Below are positions 48,195 to 60,270 of a stretch of DNA of 64,000 nucleotides, piece after piece. Where the stretch lies: positions 50,059,024 to 50,123,023 of the forward strand of contig OX359269.1 in NCBI GenBank assembly GCA_947179155.2, read 5' to 3'. The notes beneath the pieces were generated by a model. The model saw nothing but the letters and a program-made list of their open reading frames with translations. It did no database searches and had not been told where the DNA came from. The first letter of the stretch is position 1. Each line of letters begins with the position of its first letter. The position numbers and the translations under genes were made by a program. This DNA comes from Hedera helix (lineage: Eukaryota; Streptophyta; Magnoliopsida; Apiales; Araliaceae).

Positions 48195-51100
48195 ATGGGC
48201 TGTGTGACCTCCAAGCAGCCGGAGTCAGAGACGCCTTCTTTCCGCCATTCCGGCGCGTTCCCGGTGAATGCCGGGTCGGGTTCGGGGCTGAGCATAGGTG
48301 ACAGTGGAGGGTTCGTTGTGGAATTGAAGAAGAAGAAGAAGAAAAGGAGAACTGAGTCAGGGTTGAGTGGCAGCGAGTTGGGTGATTCTGGAAGGGCGAG
48401 TTCTACTGGTGGATCTGCTGCTGAGTCACTGAGCTTTAAGTTGGGGAATCTACAGAAGTATGTGGAAGGAGAACAGGTTGCTGCCGGTTGGCCCGGGTGG
48501 CTAAGTGCTGTGGCTGGTGAAGCCATTCAGGGTTGGGTCCCCCGTAAAGCTGATTCCTTTGAGAAATTAGAGAAGGTTGGTACAATCATTATTCATGCAT
48601 ACATATATATATATACTCATATAATATATATTTAATTATATAGATGCCATGGATCACAGTGTTCTTGCCAAGTAAAGAACATTTCACACTACTTCATAGT
48701 CGAACTTCCAATTTTGAAAGTATAGAATAGTCCATTCTTATATTATCAGATTCATGAATTCTATAAAGTTCTGCTTTTTATTTATTTTTTGGTTCTGCAT
48801 TTTATTTATTTTTTGGTTCTGCACTCTGAGAAAAATTTAGTGAAAGTTTTATATATAATCATGCTTTTATCGGTTTACTTAAACTCAGTAACATGTTATT
48901 CTTTCTTGCTATTTCTTTCTATCGCTCGTATGAGATTCGAGTCTCTGCAATATTCAAAATTGAGAAAAGGCCAATTTAAGAAGGTAGCCAAAAAAAGTAA
49001 ATTTGTAAATTCGCATCAAGTTGCTTGTTCGTTTACACTTGTTTGTATTTCACTTTTCTTGTTATCTGATTTCAGTCATTCAGAGTTTATATACTAATAA
49101 ATTATTCTTTGTCTGGTCTAGGGTCTTCGAATTAATTGAGAAAGTTATTGTAACATATGTGGCTGGTGTAGCTAAAAGCAAACTTCGCTAATAAGAGCTC
49201 TAGTTATCAGCTCTGCAAAATAATATGAACCTATGAACTGGTAATTTGTATTTCATATTTTCATTTATTATCTGCAGTGTTACCGATCATCTGTTAACAA
49301 AATTATTAACTATGGAAGCTAATAAGCTGGAGTTTAATGGTCTCAAACCTATATGCAACACTCTAAAATGTACACTTCTGTAATCATGTGTATGATCATT
49401 CTGATACTCCTAGGAAGTTAAATTCCACTGATGTTGGAGATTCTGAAATTCTTTAGCAGCAGTCTTCTTCTCTTTCACTGATAATATAGTGCTTTGGTTT
49501 TAAGATTGATGCTGAAATAATGATGCAACTTTTTAGTCACCGACATAAACTGATTCTTTACCATGTCAATTTACACAAATTCGACAGAAATCTTCTGCAA
49601 ATATTAGTTTTTTTGTAGGAAGCTGGCTTCTTGTTTTGCTCTTCTGGAATATATTGCTTGGATTCAAAGTTTGAAAAGTAATGTACTCCCAAGATCTTTG
49701 TAGCACCATGTTTATCAACTCTCCCCTTATTGTGTATGATCATTCACTAAAGTTAAAATCTTATGTTTCTTTTTCCGATTTTTGAACAATTCTCATAAGG
49801 AAGTGGTAGATTGCTCCATTTACATTCAAAAATTATTGCTCCTTATAACTCTAGCTTATCTATAAGAAAAGAAAATTTACTTGCTTTTAACTGCACTTTT
49901 ATAGATTGGACAAGGCACGTATAGCAGTGTATTCCGAGCACATGATCTAGACACTGGGAGGATAGTTGCTTTAAAGAAGGTGCGGTTTGACAATTTTGAG
50001 CCTGAAAGTGTTCGGTTTATGGCTCGGGAAATACTGATTCTGCGAAGACTTGACCATCCGAACATCATAAAGTTGGAGGGGATAATTACGTCAAGGTTAT
50101 CATGTAGCATATACCTTGTATTTGAGTACATGGAACATGATATTTCTGGACTCCTGTCTTGCCCTGACATCAAATTCAGTGAAGCACAGGTTTGCTCTTT
50201 TTTAATTTTTATTTATTATTATGAAGGTTGTGAGGTTGTCTGAATATCAAGGAAAAGCTTTCATTTCACCTTTCTTGCAGCATTGTATATTTTGGTTTAT
50301 AACTTGTTAAATAGAAAGCGTCACCTCTGGAATATATGTATAACTATGAGTTTAAGCGTGTAACTCAACAAGTTAAAATTACTTAACTAACAATGCATGT
50401 CGAGAACAATGAACTCAAACAATTACTTACACAATTCACATACCCATAATTTTAATAGAGTGCTTTCTTTTTCATGTATCCAAGTAAGTTTATTATTGTC
50501 GTCGTCTTATATTCGAGTATTTGGTTGGCTGCGTTATACAGGTTAAATGCTATATGAAACAGTTGTTATCTGGACTTGAACATTGTCATTCTCGGGGTGT
50601 AATGCATAGAGACATTAAAGGTGCCAATCTCCTGGTAAATAATGAAGGAGTTATAAAGGTGGGTGATTTTGGCTTGGCAAACTTCTGTAATGATGGGAAC
50701 AGGTATCCACTAACTAGTCGAGTTGTCACATTATGGTACCGTCCTCCCGAACTATTGTTGGGTTCTACTAATTATGGAGCGTATGTGGATCTTTGGAGTG
50801 TTGGCTGTGTATTTGCAGAACTCCTCCTTGGTGATCCTGTCCTACAAGGAAGAACTGAGGTAATAACCTCAAAGCATAACTTTGTAATGTTTCAAAGTAC
50901 TATTTATTATGAGTGTATATATGATTGCATCGCTGGGGATTAGAATAGTAAAACTTTTTTCCAGATAATGATAAAATGCAAACTTCTTAATGTTTTCTTT
51001 TCTAATAAAACAGACAGAATGAGAGAAACTTATTTCTCCAATGCTTTGTCAAGTGGTGGAACTTCAAATTTATATATATATATATATAATAAAATGATTG

Positions 51101-54100
51101 CATGCTGCTCACTTCGTCTCAGATTAACTTGCAGTTTGTAGAGCGTCAACAAGTTACTTGTGATTAACTTATTGGCCTTACAAGAATTAGAACTGTCATC
51201 TTGTTTGGTGTTCTTTTTATATATGTGAGTGATTACATCTGCCATCTCATTAACCTTTCCATTCTACTTTTAGACTCATTTATCTTTTGCAACCTTATAT
51301 TTTTAAACTCCGTTCCTTTCTTTTGATGTTTCAAAATGATTTGTACCTGTATGTATAGTTTACATGGTGGTCGTATACAAAGGGTATAAATGTATTATTA
51401 TCATCAGTAAAGGGATATTATAAAGCAGATTGTTGTTCTTTCGTTTAATTTCATTGCATAAACACTTTTTTCAAAGTAAATACTTCAAAACCATACTCAA
51501 AGCTCTGACAAAATGTTCTTTCCAACTACAGGTTGAACAGTTGCACAAAATTTTCAAGCTTTGTGGGTCCCCACCTGAAGATTACTGGAAAAGGACTAAG
51601 CTTCCTCATGCAACTCTATTTAAGCCACAACATCCTTATGAAAGCTGTCTTTGGGAGACCTTCAAAGAGCTACCTAATGCTGCTGTGAATCTAATAGAAA
51701 CTTTCCTTTCTGTTGAACCATGTAAGCGTGGTACTGCCTCTTCTGCCCTAGCCTCAGAGGTATTCATACGGAAAATACAATTATATTTTGTTTTATTACA
51801 TTTGTCAGCATGTTGTCATTAGTTTGACATTCATAGAAGTAAATTTACCTAAACGATTTCATCTCATTGCATCATGACTGTGATACAGAAGCTGGTTATT
51901 ATCTTGAAAACTATATTTCACTTAACTATAATTTATATGTTTCCTCTGATTGATTGGACTGACACTCTTGTTCTTTTACTATACAGTATTAGATTTGTAA
52001 CAGGACTTTGCAGTTTTATTCCTATTTGAAACTTCACTTGCTATGATTCTTCTGATTTTTTTTCTTCTACCTTCTATTCCAGTACTTTACTACAAAGCCT
52101 TATGCATGTGATCCGTCAAGTTTGCCAAAATACCCACCAAGCAAAGAGATTGATGCAAAACAGCGTGATGAGGCAAAAAGGTAAGTGTTTTCAGTTTCAG
52201 CTCTTTTTCTTTTTTTTTTGTTTTTTTGGGTGGGGGGTGGAAGGGGAATAGCTGTTCTTACGCAACTGCTATTCTGAGCCAGCCCAAAGTTTTCATGACA
52301 ACGCTAGTTTCAAGTCAAACCACATTGGTGAAAATTTGACATTTCATACATATTCAATTTATCTTCTTATCACCGATGTGTCTTATTTGTGTAACTGTGT
52401 AGATATAATTGTGAATACCAAACACGGTCTTGTTATAAGATGCACTCGTGCAAGCAAAGGCGGATACATGAAATTTTTCCAGCAGGGGCGGATTTTAACT
52501 AATTTTATTTTTTAAGTTTAATAAAGTAAACTTGAACTAATCATAATATTAACTAATCATAATAATGTTTACAAATTGCAATAAATATTCATAATCCAAA
52601 CTAAAAAATAAATTTCAAATAAAAAACATTTAGATACAATTTAAAATTTTACTTCGGTTACTTGTCATAGTTCAATTTGAATGATTCACCAAATGTTCAA
52701 AGGCTCAAACCAAATTTGTTTTCTATATTCAAACAAAATCATGAATTAATTTCAAAGCATAAACCAATTTTAGTATCTTTTTATAAGTTTCAAATAAGCT
52801 TTACTTGAAATAAGAGAAACAAATCATTCAAAATTTATACTCAAAACACCAAAAATTATACTGGGTCCATTAGTTAGATGCATGGAAGTAAAGTGATTAT
52901 AACTAGAAATGAGGGGCTGTTAAAGGCTCATGGCCATTTTCCATTTTCCATTTCCCATTATAAAATAAGGTAAAATCATTGTAAGCTATCACAATAAAAG
53001 ACAAAAACTACTACCAAAATGATCCCATTTTCAATTGAAGATTAAACAACCCAAATACAAAAACTCAATCAGACCAAATAAACAATAACCATAGTCAATT
53101 AAATCAATAACAAAAAAATTCAAACTTGAATCAACTAATCTCTCACAGTTCACACGCTAACGAACATTCAAAACCAAAAGCTATACAAAAAATACAAAGC
53201 GAGAATCAAAACCCAAAAATCTAAAAACTAGATCGGAATCAAAAGTACCAGCGATGGATGAGAGACTAAGAGAGGGTTATAAAAAGTTTGAATAAATGTA
53301 GATAGACCACAAGGGGAAAAGAGATGACTGAATTGGGGGCGTTTGGTTCTCCGTTTGGTGCTCCTCTCGCTCTACGTTGGTGTCTGATTGGGTTATTTAA
53401 GCAAAAGATGCGTACTTCTAAAATGTAGTGTATATTTCTAAGATTTCACCAAACGTTAAAACTAAGAAGAGTTTTGTACTTGTATTTAGAATTGGTTTAT
53501 GAAACTTTTTTTGCCCCTTCCAAGTTTAACTCTTCCATTGATCTGCCTCCTTAAGTGTATTAACTTACATATCTACCCCTGCTCTTATACCTATAAAATA
53601 AAATAAAACCAATAGGGGCAGCTGCCTATACTGCCCCTTAAACAGATTTGCCCCTACGTGCAAGCATGAAAACTAAAGGAAAGAAATCGTATAGAGTTCG
53701 ATCATCACCATTGACCAAAAACAAGTATTTAGTGATTACTGATTAGCAAGCCTTCAAATGAAGGAAAATGTGTGATTACTGTCAGTTATTACCATTTACC
53801 AAACAAAACTCACTATAGCAATTAAAATCACAAATGAACTAATTTATCTTGCTGAGATCTTTTTATACACAATGCCATGATTTATACTTTTTAGATCATA
53901 TTTAATGCTTCATGGGCAAATTGCATTTGCAACAATCATGCAAATTTCTTAATAATAATTAGTATACCATTTGACACCTTGGATCGGCTCTATAACTAGT
54001 GCTATTATACAAATGCACAATTTTTGCCAACCACAAGGAATCAAATAAAATTTACTGTTGTGCAATCGTCACTTCTTGGAGCCTTTATATTGCAAAATTC

Positions 54101-55894
54101 TATCTTTATTGATTTAAGATGAACATACCTTGTTTTTTGTAGGAAAAGGCCCGGTGGGAGAACACGTGGACCTGAAACAACAAGAAAGTTAACTAGGAAA
54201 CAGAGCAGCATCAGCAAATTGGCACCAGAAGAGGTCTTCTCTTCCCCTCTCTTGTATATGTTTATATATTGTAACCGTGAATAACTATCAATGTAGCTCA
54301 TAGTATGCCTCTATGTTGCTAATTCATTCATATTTGTCTTTTATGTTACGTTTGGATTGAAAGAATGGAATGGATGAAGGAATGAAATGATTTTAAGATA
54401 TTTCAAGTATATGTTTGATTGTTAGTGGGAGTGAGTGTTCTAATATGATGATAAAATTATCATACATATCCATTCTATTGGAATGAATTTTATTCCACCA
54501 ACTCTCATATGGAATAAAAATCAAAAGAATAGAATGATTCATTCCATCCACTAGAATGGTTTATCCTCCAAAATGATCATCTAATACACTAATTTTCATT
54601 ACATTTTTTCTTTCATTCCATTTCTTCAATCCAAACGTAGCATTATGGTTTCAGTTGTAAGGAAAACTTATTCTTATACTTATCTGTTTTTACCTGAACA
54701 GAATTTGCCAGTCAGAACTCAAACTGCAGATAAAATCAATGGAAGTGGTGTAGATAACCAAAAAGAATATATTATCTTAGGTTTGGAGCCGCTTAAACCA
54801 TCAATTGATTTAAAGGAAGATGCTTCCCACATAAAGAATGCATCTCATGGGGACATTCCTTATTCGGGACCATTAGTAGTTTCTGGGTCAAGTGGCTTTG
54901 CATGGGCGAAACGACGATTAGATTATTCATCCATATTATCACTCAGTAGGTCAAATTCAAGAAGTCTTGTGATTGAACCTTCCGGTGCATTACATTTACG
55001 TTGTAATTTAGAGCCAAAATGTAATGAAAATGTTGAAGTGTTGCATGAAAACCTAGACAATTGCACTGGATATGGCCCCTATGAGTTGGCAAAGCATGGA
55101 ATGCTGAAAAATTGGTGTCAGTGTCAACTGGAACGCCCTGATTCTTTTGATGCGTCAGATGGGTACCACTCACAGGAAGTGCCGCTGGCACTTTACCGAA
55201 GAGAGGAAATGGCTGCAAAAAGTTTCATTTCAGTAAGCTCAAAATCACTTTTGGACCGGTGATATTAAAATTCAGTATCTACATTGTTTCTAATGTGCTA
55301 AAACTGAAATGGAATTTGGGTGTAGATTCATTAGCTGAGCCTTTGGCTGCCTAATTATGAGAAGCAATATGATTACTGTTTGTTATAGTAAATAATAAAT
55401 AGAGCTATTTGTGTTTTAGTATATTTTAAATACTTGAAATTTTCTTTAATCCATTGATACTGGACTTGAGGCAGGCTTATGAGGATCATGGGGACATGGT
55501 TGAATTTTCAGGCCCCTTACTATCTCAATCCCACAAAGTTGATGAACTCTTAGAGAGGCACGAGCGCCAGATTCGCCAGGCAGTTCGAAGAACATGGTTC
55601 CAAATTCCAAAGAGGTAAGTTGTATAAAATGCCAAGGGGGCTTCTGAAGTCTACCTTTATTTCTTCTTCAATCATTAAACTTGACGTTTTCTTCGAAGTC
55701 CTATCAGATTTGCCACCAATAGCTTCCTAATCTGCAGGATTAATACATTACAAGGAACTAAACCGACAGTAATGAAGTTATATAGTCGTGTAGTATATTT
55801 TTTACTGTCCAAAATATATAGGAAAAAGTTACATAGTTGAGAAACATTCACAAGCATGCATGGTGACTAGTAGTTTAATTAAATTTGCAGGTAA
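48195..55894 (+). CDS. CDK-like serine/threonine kinase of the plant CRK subfamily (At1g18670/IBS1-type)
   Basis: Nine exons: 48195-48575, 49905-50189, 50542-50859, 51532-51759, 52083-52180, 54143-54233, 54702-55232, 55475-55614 and 55891-55894. They encode 691 aa with every junction GT-AG and in frame. It starts MGCVTSKQ: Gly2 and Cys3 suit myristoylation and palmitoylation, so membrane attachment is likely. The kinase domain (about 126-410) has GQGTYSSVF, the VALKK lysine (151), a PSTAIRE-region variant EPESVRFMAREI, HRDIKGANLL (Asp246), DFG (Asp264) and TSRVVTLWYRPPELLLG. A conserved plant C-terminal extension follows (KRPGGRTRGPETTRK; SGPLVVSGSSGFAWAKRR; a final RQIRQAVRR). The frame is open 19 codons further upstream; the ATG before GCVTSK was chosen for the acylation motif. 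Members are implicated in priming and pollen or wall signalling; the cyclin partner is unknown. Introns 5 and 6 contain transposons. Confidence 0.96.
52456..53656. mobile_element. 1.2-kb non-autonomous DNA transposon in intron 5 of the CDK-like gene
   Basis: Flanked by an exact direct repeat CGTGCAAGC (52447-52455 and 53657-53665). The ends are AAAGGCGGATAC and, inverted, TAGGGGCAAATCTG, close to the AGGGGCGGAT-type ends of plant hAT elements. A second GGGGCGGATTTT lies 32 nt inside the left end. The repeat is 9 bp, while hAT normally makes 8, so one base may match by chance; a Mutator-like origin is less likely but open. No transposase. It makes up most of this intron. Confidence 0.8.
54345..54641 (+). 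mobile_element. MITE copy B (GTTACGTTTG family, 297 bp) in intron 6 of the CDK-like gene
   Basis: Terminal inverted repeats GTTACGTTTGGATTGAAAGA and, inverted, GCTACGTTTGGATTGAAGAA. Same family as copy A at 30030-30325 but opposite orientation. The ends are better preserved here, so this copy is probably younger. The target duplication is unclear (TTTAT / ATTAT flanks). Confidence 0.85.
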
Positions 55895-56736
55895 GAAACA
55901 TGGAAGCTGAGGAGGAGGGAGGAGCCCTGGAAAAAAACCTATGACACAAGAAACTAAATTATATTATGGTGCTGCGGGATCAACTAAATTAATTGTCAAA
56001 TTAGCAGTATAACCAGTTGGAGGCATAGACCAACATCACTGCTGAAATATATGAGCAAATGAAATTAGATAAATATAGGCATGTGTGGGAATTATTATTA
56101 TTATTATTATTATTTTGTGTTTTCTCTCTTATAAAAACTATCTTTTCCTGGAGTATTCTCTTTTATGAGCATGGGATGCGCTGGATGCATGTGTCGTCCT
56201 ACACTATTATAAACCTGTGTAGATTGATCCGTGTAGATTGATCCGATAAATATATTGAATCACTTCTTTATCTAAAAAATTAATTTATGATATTAAGAGT
56301 TTATCATATTTATTAATCTATCTAAACTCTTAAATTTATTCGAAATGAAATTCATGTGAAATATCTTAACAAGTCTTAGGCTTAAAGGGAGTTCAGAAAG
56401 TGGATTGGAGGATAATTAAGAGAAATTTAGAAGAAAAAAAATATCTATTGTTTGTGATCAACACGTAACCAATCATAATATAATAAAAGATAATTTTTTT
56501 TAAAAAATAATATTTTCACAGTTGTATTTGATATTTTTACATATTATTCTTTTACATGAAAGTGAGATTATCACTCTCATGCGAAAGATGATCATATAAA
56601 AATATTAAAAATACATATAATTAGTGCTCTCAAAAAATATTTTTCTCCCTTAATTTGTATTTTACGTTATACAAATAACGTGGTAGTACAATTACATCCG
56701 ATTTTTCATGAAGGCTCAAACTTTCATTTATAATTT

Positions 56737-56830
56737 GGGTGGTATCACTAGATCTTTGAATGGCACTGGCCCTGAGTTCGAATCCTCATCCCCTCGTAAT
56801 TGCGTAATTGTAATGAATTAAGAGTTTTCT
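56737..56830 (+). mobile_element. tRNA-derived SINE remnant
   Basis: GGTGGTATCACTAG (A-box-like, 56740-56751) and GAGTTCGAATCC (B box, 56774-56785) with the spacing of plant tRNA-related SINE heads, followed by CTCATCCCCTCG and an AT-rich tail. Partial repeats of both parts occur nearby (GGATGGTATCA at about 56847; AATCCTCATCCCCTCG at about 57246). Old and fragmentary. Confidence 0.55.
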
Positions 56831-57495
56831 TATGTATTACTAGTTTGGATGGTATCAATATGCTTTTGCATAGCACATGACTCAAGGGACTGTTTAATTT
56901 TAGGTGAATCGGTCAGTCATTTAGTATATTTATTTTTGGTTAAATTGGTCAAAATTTTGAGTTAAATTGCTAAATTAAATTTTTTTGATTTAATGATTAA
57001 GTCATAACTGAATGAAGTAAAAAAAAAAAATATTAACTATTATATTAAGTAATATTAAATAAATTTACAACGACTTTGAATTTTTTCAGAGGGATAAAAT
57101 AGTAAAAATATGTTATTTAGATGTTTCAGGCATGTCACTTATCAAATAATTTTTTTTATTCAGTATTGGGAAATATATTTTATTCAGATTACTTAAACAT
57201 TCAGAACTATTTCATTCAATTTTTATAAAACACTCCTTAAGTTTCAAATCCTCATCCCCTCGTAGTTGTAATGAATTAAGAGTTTTTATTTATTGCGAAA
57301 ATATTCTATCAATTTAGTCAATTTATAACTATACTAACATCAATACATGAGATTTAATAGATTATCACTAATTGTTATTCACATAACAGACGTGGTAACA
57401 AAAAATCAACACATAAAATCACAATATATATCATTACTCACGAGTTAATAATATCCCAAAAAATAAAAATAAAATTTTCACTTGCTATTACAGTA

Positions 57496-57790
57496 CTCCT
57501 TCCGTCTCAGGATAAAATTTCTTATTACTATTTTAGATAGTCCAAAGTTAAATGTTTACTTACTATAAATAATATATTTTTTATAATAATTTGCCTTTAA
57601 TATCTTTAGTATTAATTATCATATTTTTATTCTTTATGCATATTTATGAAGCATCACTAGTTATGTGCAAAAAAAAAAAAAATCAATTAAATGAGAATTT
57701 AAATATGAATAATTTTATTATTTTATTCTCTTTTTTAATATACGTAAAAAATTAATTAAATTTTTTATCTTGAGACAAATAAAATATTAT
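57496..57790. mobile_element. degraded Stowaway-type MITE
   Basis: The left end is CTCCTTCCGTCTCAGGATAA after a TA (57494-57495). The right side carries the inverse (TTATCTTGAGACAAATAA at about 57764), but the terminal GGAGTA has been lost. AT-rich interior of about 290 bp. Confidence 0.65.
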
Positions 57791-58377
57791 ATATAATCTA
57801 ATTATATATATTTGAATTTTATGGTCATATTATGAAAGAAAGTTCTAATTAAAGGGAAGGATGTGGACTTCAAATCAAGCAGTAGTTTGTTAGTAACAAT
57901 CAATGGATGAGGACAAACACAAGCCACATGCACATTATTGCATTGTTATTTGGACTGATAGGTTAGAAGAAGAGAAGTCCCGATCCAAAAACAAACAAAT
58001 ATGAAACTGCATGCATTACACTATATATATTTCTATCATTAAAAAATAAAAAATAATATAAATTTTTATATTAAATTTTATTTTTTAATAATATAAATAC
58101 ATATTATATTTAACCTATACTTATTCAACAAATATCGGGAGATTATTAATTAGGGCAGATCCTGGGGTGCGTGTTCTTGTAAATTTGGGTCAACTAATTA
58201 ATGCTTTCTGAAAATCGTCCGATATGGTCTAGAGTAGACCATGAAGACATTGGAAACTTATTTACCATGCCTATGATCTTTCCCTTTACGTTTTTAAAAA
58301 AATAATAATTAAGTACTTTCCATAATTTTCTTTCATTAGTTTTTGCCATGTTTATATTAAAATAAGAAGGCCGTTAC

Positions 58378-58459
58378 TAAATAATTCAAATGGTTTATAC
58401 GTCATGTATAATATAAAGTAAATAATTCAAATGGTTTATACGTCATGTATAATATAAAG
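58378..58459 (+). repeat. 41-bp tandem duplication
   Basis: Two identical head-to-tail copies (58378-58418 and 58419-58459) beginning TAAATAATTCAAATGG. Being identical, they look recent. Confidence 0.97.
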
Positions 58460-58823
58460 TACATTGAAGTTTAATTTCTTACCAGATCTATTCAAGAATT
58501 GTGTAGTAATATAATAATGAATTAATATTGGACACACTCACCGTGTATATATATAAACGATATTATAATCATGACACGACATTAAGTTAAATAATAATAA
58601 TTAATATAAATATTTCACTAATAAAATAAGAAAGTATTATTTTTATACGTATTTTTAATATTTTTTATATAATTTTTTTTGTATGAAAATGAGATTTATT
58701 TTATATTTATGTGAAAAAAATTATATAAAAATATCAAAAATTTATATAAAAATATTATAATTTTAATACCGATACATTTATTAGGGTACATAAAACTTTT
58801 AACTCCATAATAATTAGTCTACC

Positions 58824-60262
58824 TAGACCTGGCAAAGTAGGCCCGGGCCCGCGGGGCGGGCCGGGCCGTAAATATTGGGCTCTGGGCTTTATAATTTCAG
58901 CCCGTGTAAAGGCGGGCCGTTTTTGGCCCGGCCCGGAGTGGTCCGGCCCGCCCGTGAGTTTTTTTTTTCTTTGTAAAAAGAGTGCTGCTTGTAGGGCTTG
59001 AACTCGAGACCTTGAAGCCAGTAAATAAGCGTTCAACCAACTGAGCTAGAACATCTTATTGTTTTAAATTAGGCTTTCAACTATATTTGTTCTTGCTTTC
59101 CCTTTAGCTTCAACTTTCAAGTAAATAAGTAATACACCATTAGTAATCTACTTCTCTCTCTTACTTTTATTTGCTTATTCCGAAATGACTTAATGTAACA
59201 ATTGTTTGATATGCGTTTTTTATTTTTTAATATTTTATTTGACATCTATGTTATTACTTAATACTTATTAGTTATTACAACTAACAAGGGAATGTAATTA
59301 TTAATTAATGTCATTCAATCAAGTTATTTTTTTCAATTTAATTTTTATTAAGTAGTATTGTAATTTACTAGTATTGTAATTAATAGTATTAGTTACATTT
59401 TAATATATATGAGTATAAAATATTTATAAAATTATTGATTGTCTTATTTTATTTATTAATAATATTAAATAATTATATATAAATTATGTGATATAATTAT
59501 AAATAATTAATGTTAGTATTTATTTTAAATTATAAATCAATGGGAAAAAAGATTGGGACTTAGTAGTGTATATATATATAATAATAGTGAAGCCAAATAT
59601 ATAAACTAAACTAATAAAACTACTAAAGCATGAATATAAATAATAGTCAATGAATGGCGTGATGTAATAGTAGGAGCATGCATGCTATATATTTGTACCA
59701 CTTGAATAGCCAGCCCACATCAAAGTCCCTTTAACTTTAGCAGAATGCCAACTCCATAAAATATACAACTAAGCTGTCCAGTCCATTGAGTTGTACCTTT
59801 CGGATTATTTTTATTTAGACTCTTAATTTTAACAATTCATCTAATAAAAATATATTTAGATACTTTATATTTACAGTTGCTTTAAACAGAATTTGACTAC
59901 TAAAAAATAGAGAATAAAAATTAAATAAATAAAGTTTTTTTAAAAATTAAAAAATACTCAAATGGCCGTTACTTGAGCCTACAATATTAAACTCAATAAT
60001 TATAAATAATTAGTTTTAGTATTTTTATTTCAAATTATAAGCCATAATAAAAAATAATAATAATAAATAAATATTTTGCAAAAAAAAAAAAAAAAAAAAA
60101 AAAAAAACCAAAAAACCCGCGGGCCGGCCCGGCCCGCGCGGGCCACGGGCCGACCATTTCCCAACCCGCAGAAACCCGGGCCGTTTTTGGCCCGGCCCGT
60201 TTTAGCCCGGCCCGTCGTTGGCCCGCCCAAGCCCGGCCCGGCCCGCCCGTTTGCCAGGTCTA
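58824..60262. mobile_element. non-autonomous hAT element (1439 bp) with GGCCCG-rich ends
   Basis: Perfect 13-bp terminal inverted repeats TAGACCTGGCAAA and an exact 8-bp target duplication AGTCTACC (58816-58823 and 60263-60270). Both subterminal regions are runs of GGCCCG/GGGCCG motifs with extreme GC content, while the core is AT-rich. The core contains a tRNA-like unit near the left end and a 28-nt A run (60080-60107) next to the right GC block. It has no transposase. Confidence 0.95.
58981..59055 (-). other. tRNA-like sequence (Pol III promoter unit) inside the hAT element
   Basis: On the minus strand TAGCTCAGTTGG (59048-59037) fits the A-box consensus fully and GTTCAAGCC, within GAGTTCAAGCCC (59005-58994), fits the B box. 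They are separated by 31 nt, and TTTTT (58979-58975) follows 14 nt later as a terminator. Folded as a tRNA, five of seven acceptor pairs form, but the anticodon and T stems are poor. It is therefore a tRNA relic or a SINE head and not a working tRNA gene. No anticodon can be assigned. Confidence 0.65.
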
Positions 60263-60270
60263 AGTCTACC

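Larger units (their letters stand above)
55900..58823. other. gene-free AT-rich region with small repeats
   Basis: 3' UTR of the CDK-like gene, then AT-rich DNA. It contains a SINE remnant, a degraded Stowaway element and a 41-bp tandem duplication (listed separately). A second copy of the AATCCTCATCCCCTCGTA motif lies at about 57246, and a small hairpin of ATTAAAAAATAAAA-type arms at about 58040-58100. No genes. Confidence 0.5.

Noticed and set aside
55675..55857. Minus-strand 60-aa ORF
   Set aside because: Inside the last intron of the kinase gene, AT-rich, no similarity recognised.
58755..59036. Minus-strand 93-aa ORF
   Set aside because: It overlaps the hAT terminus and the tRNA-like block; its composition is explained by the motif array.
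58981..59055. Functional tRNA gene
   Set aside because: A and B boxes are good, but the anticodon and T stems do not pair and the block sits in a transposon; reported as tRNA-like only.
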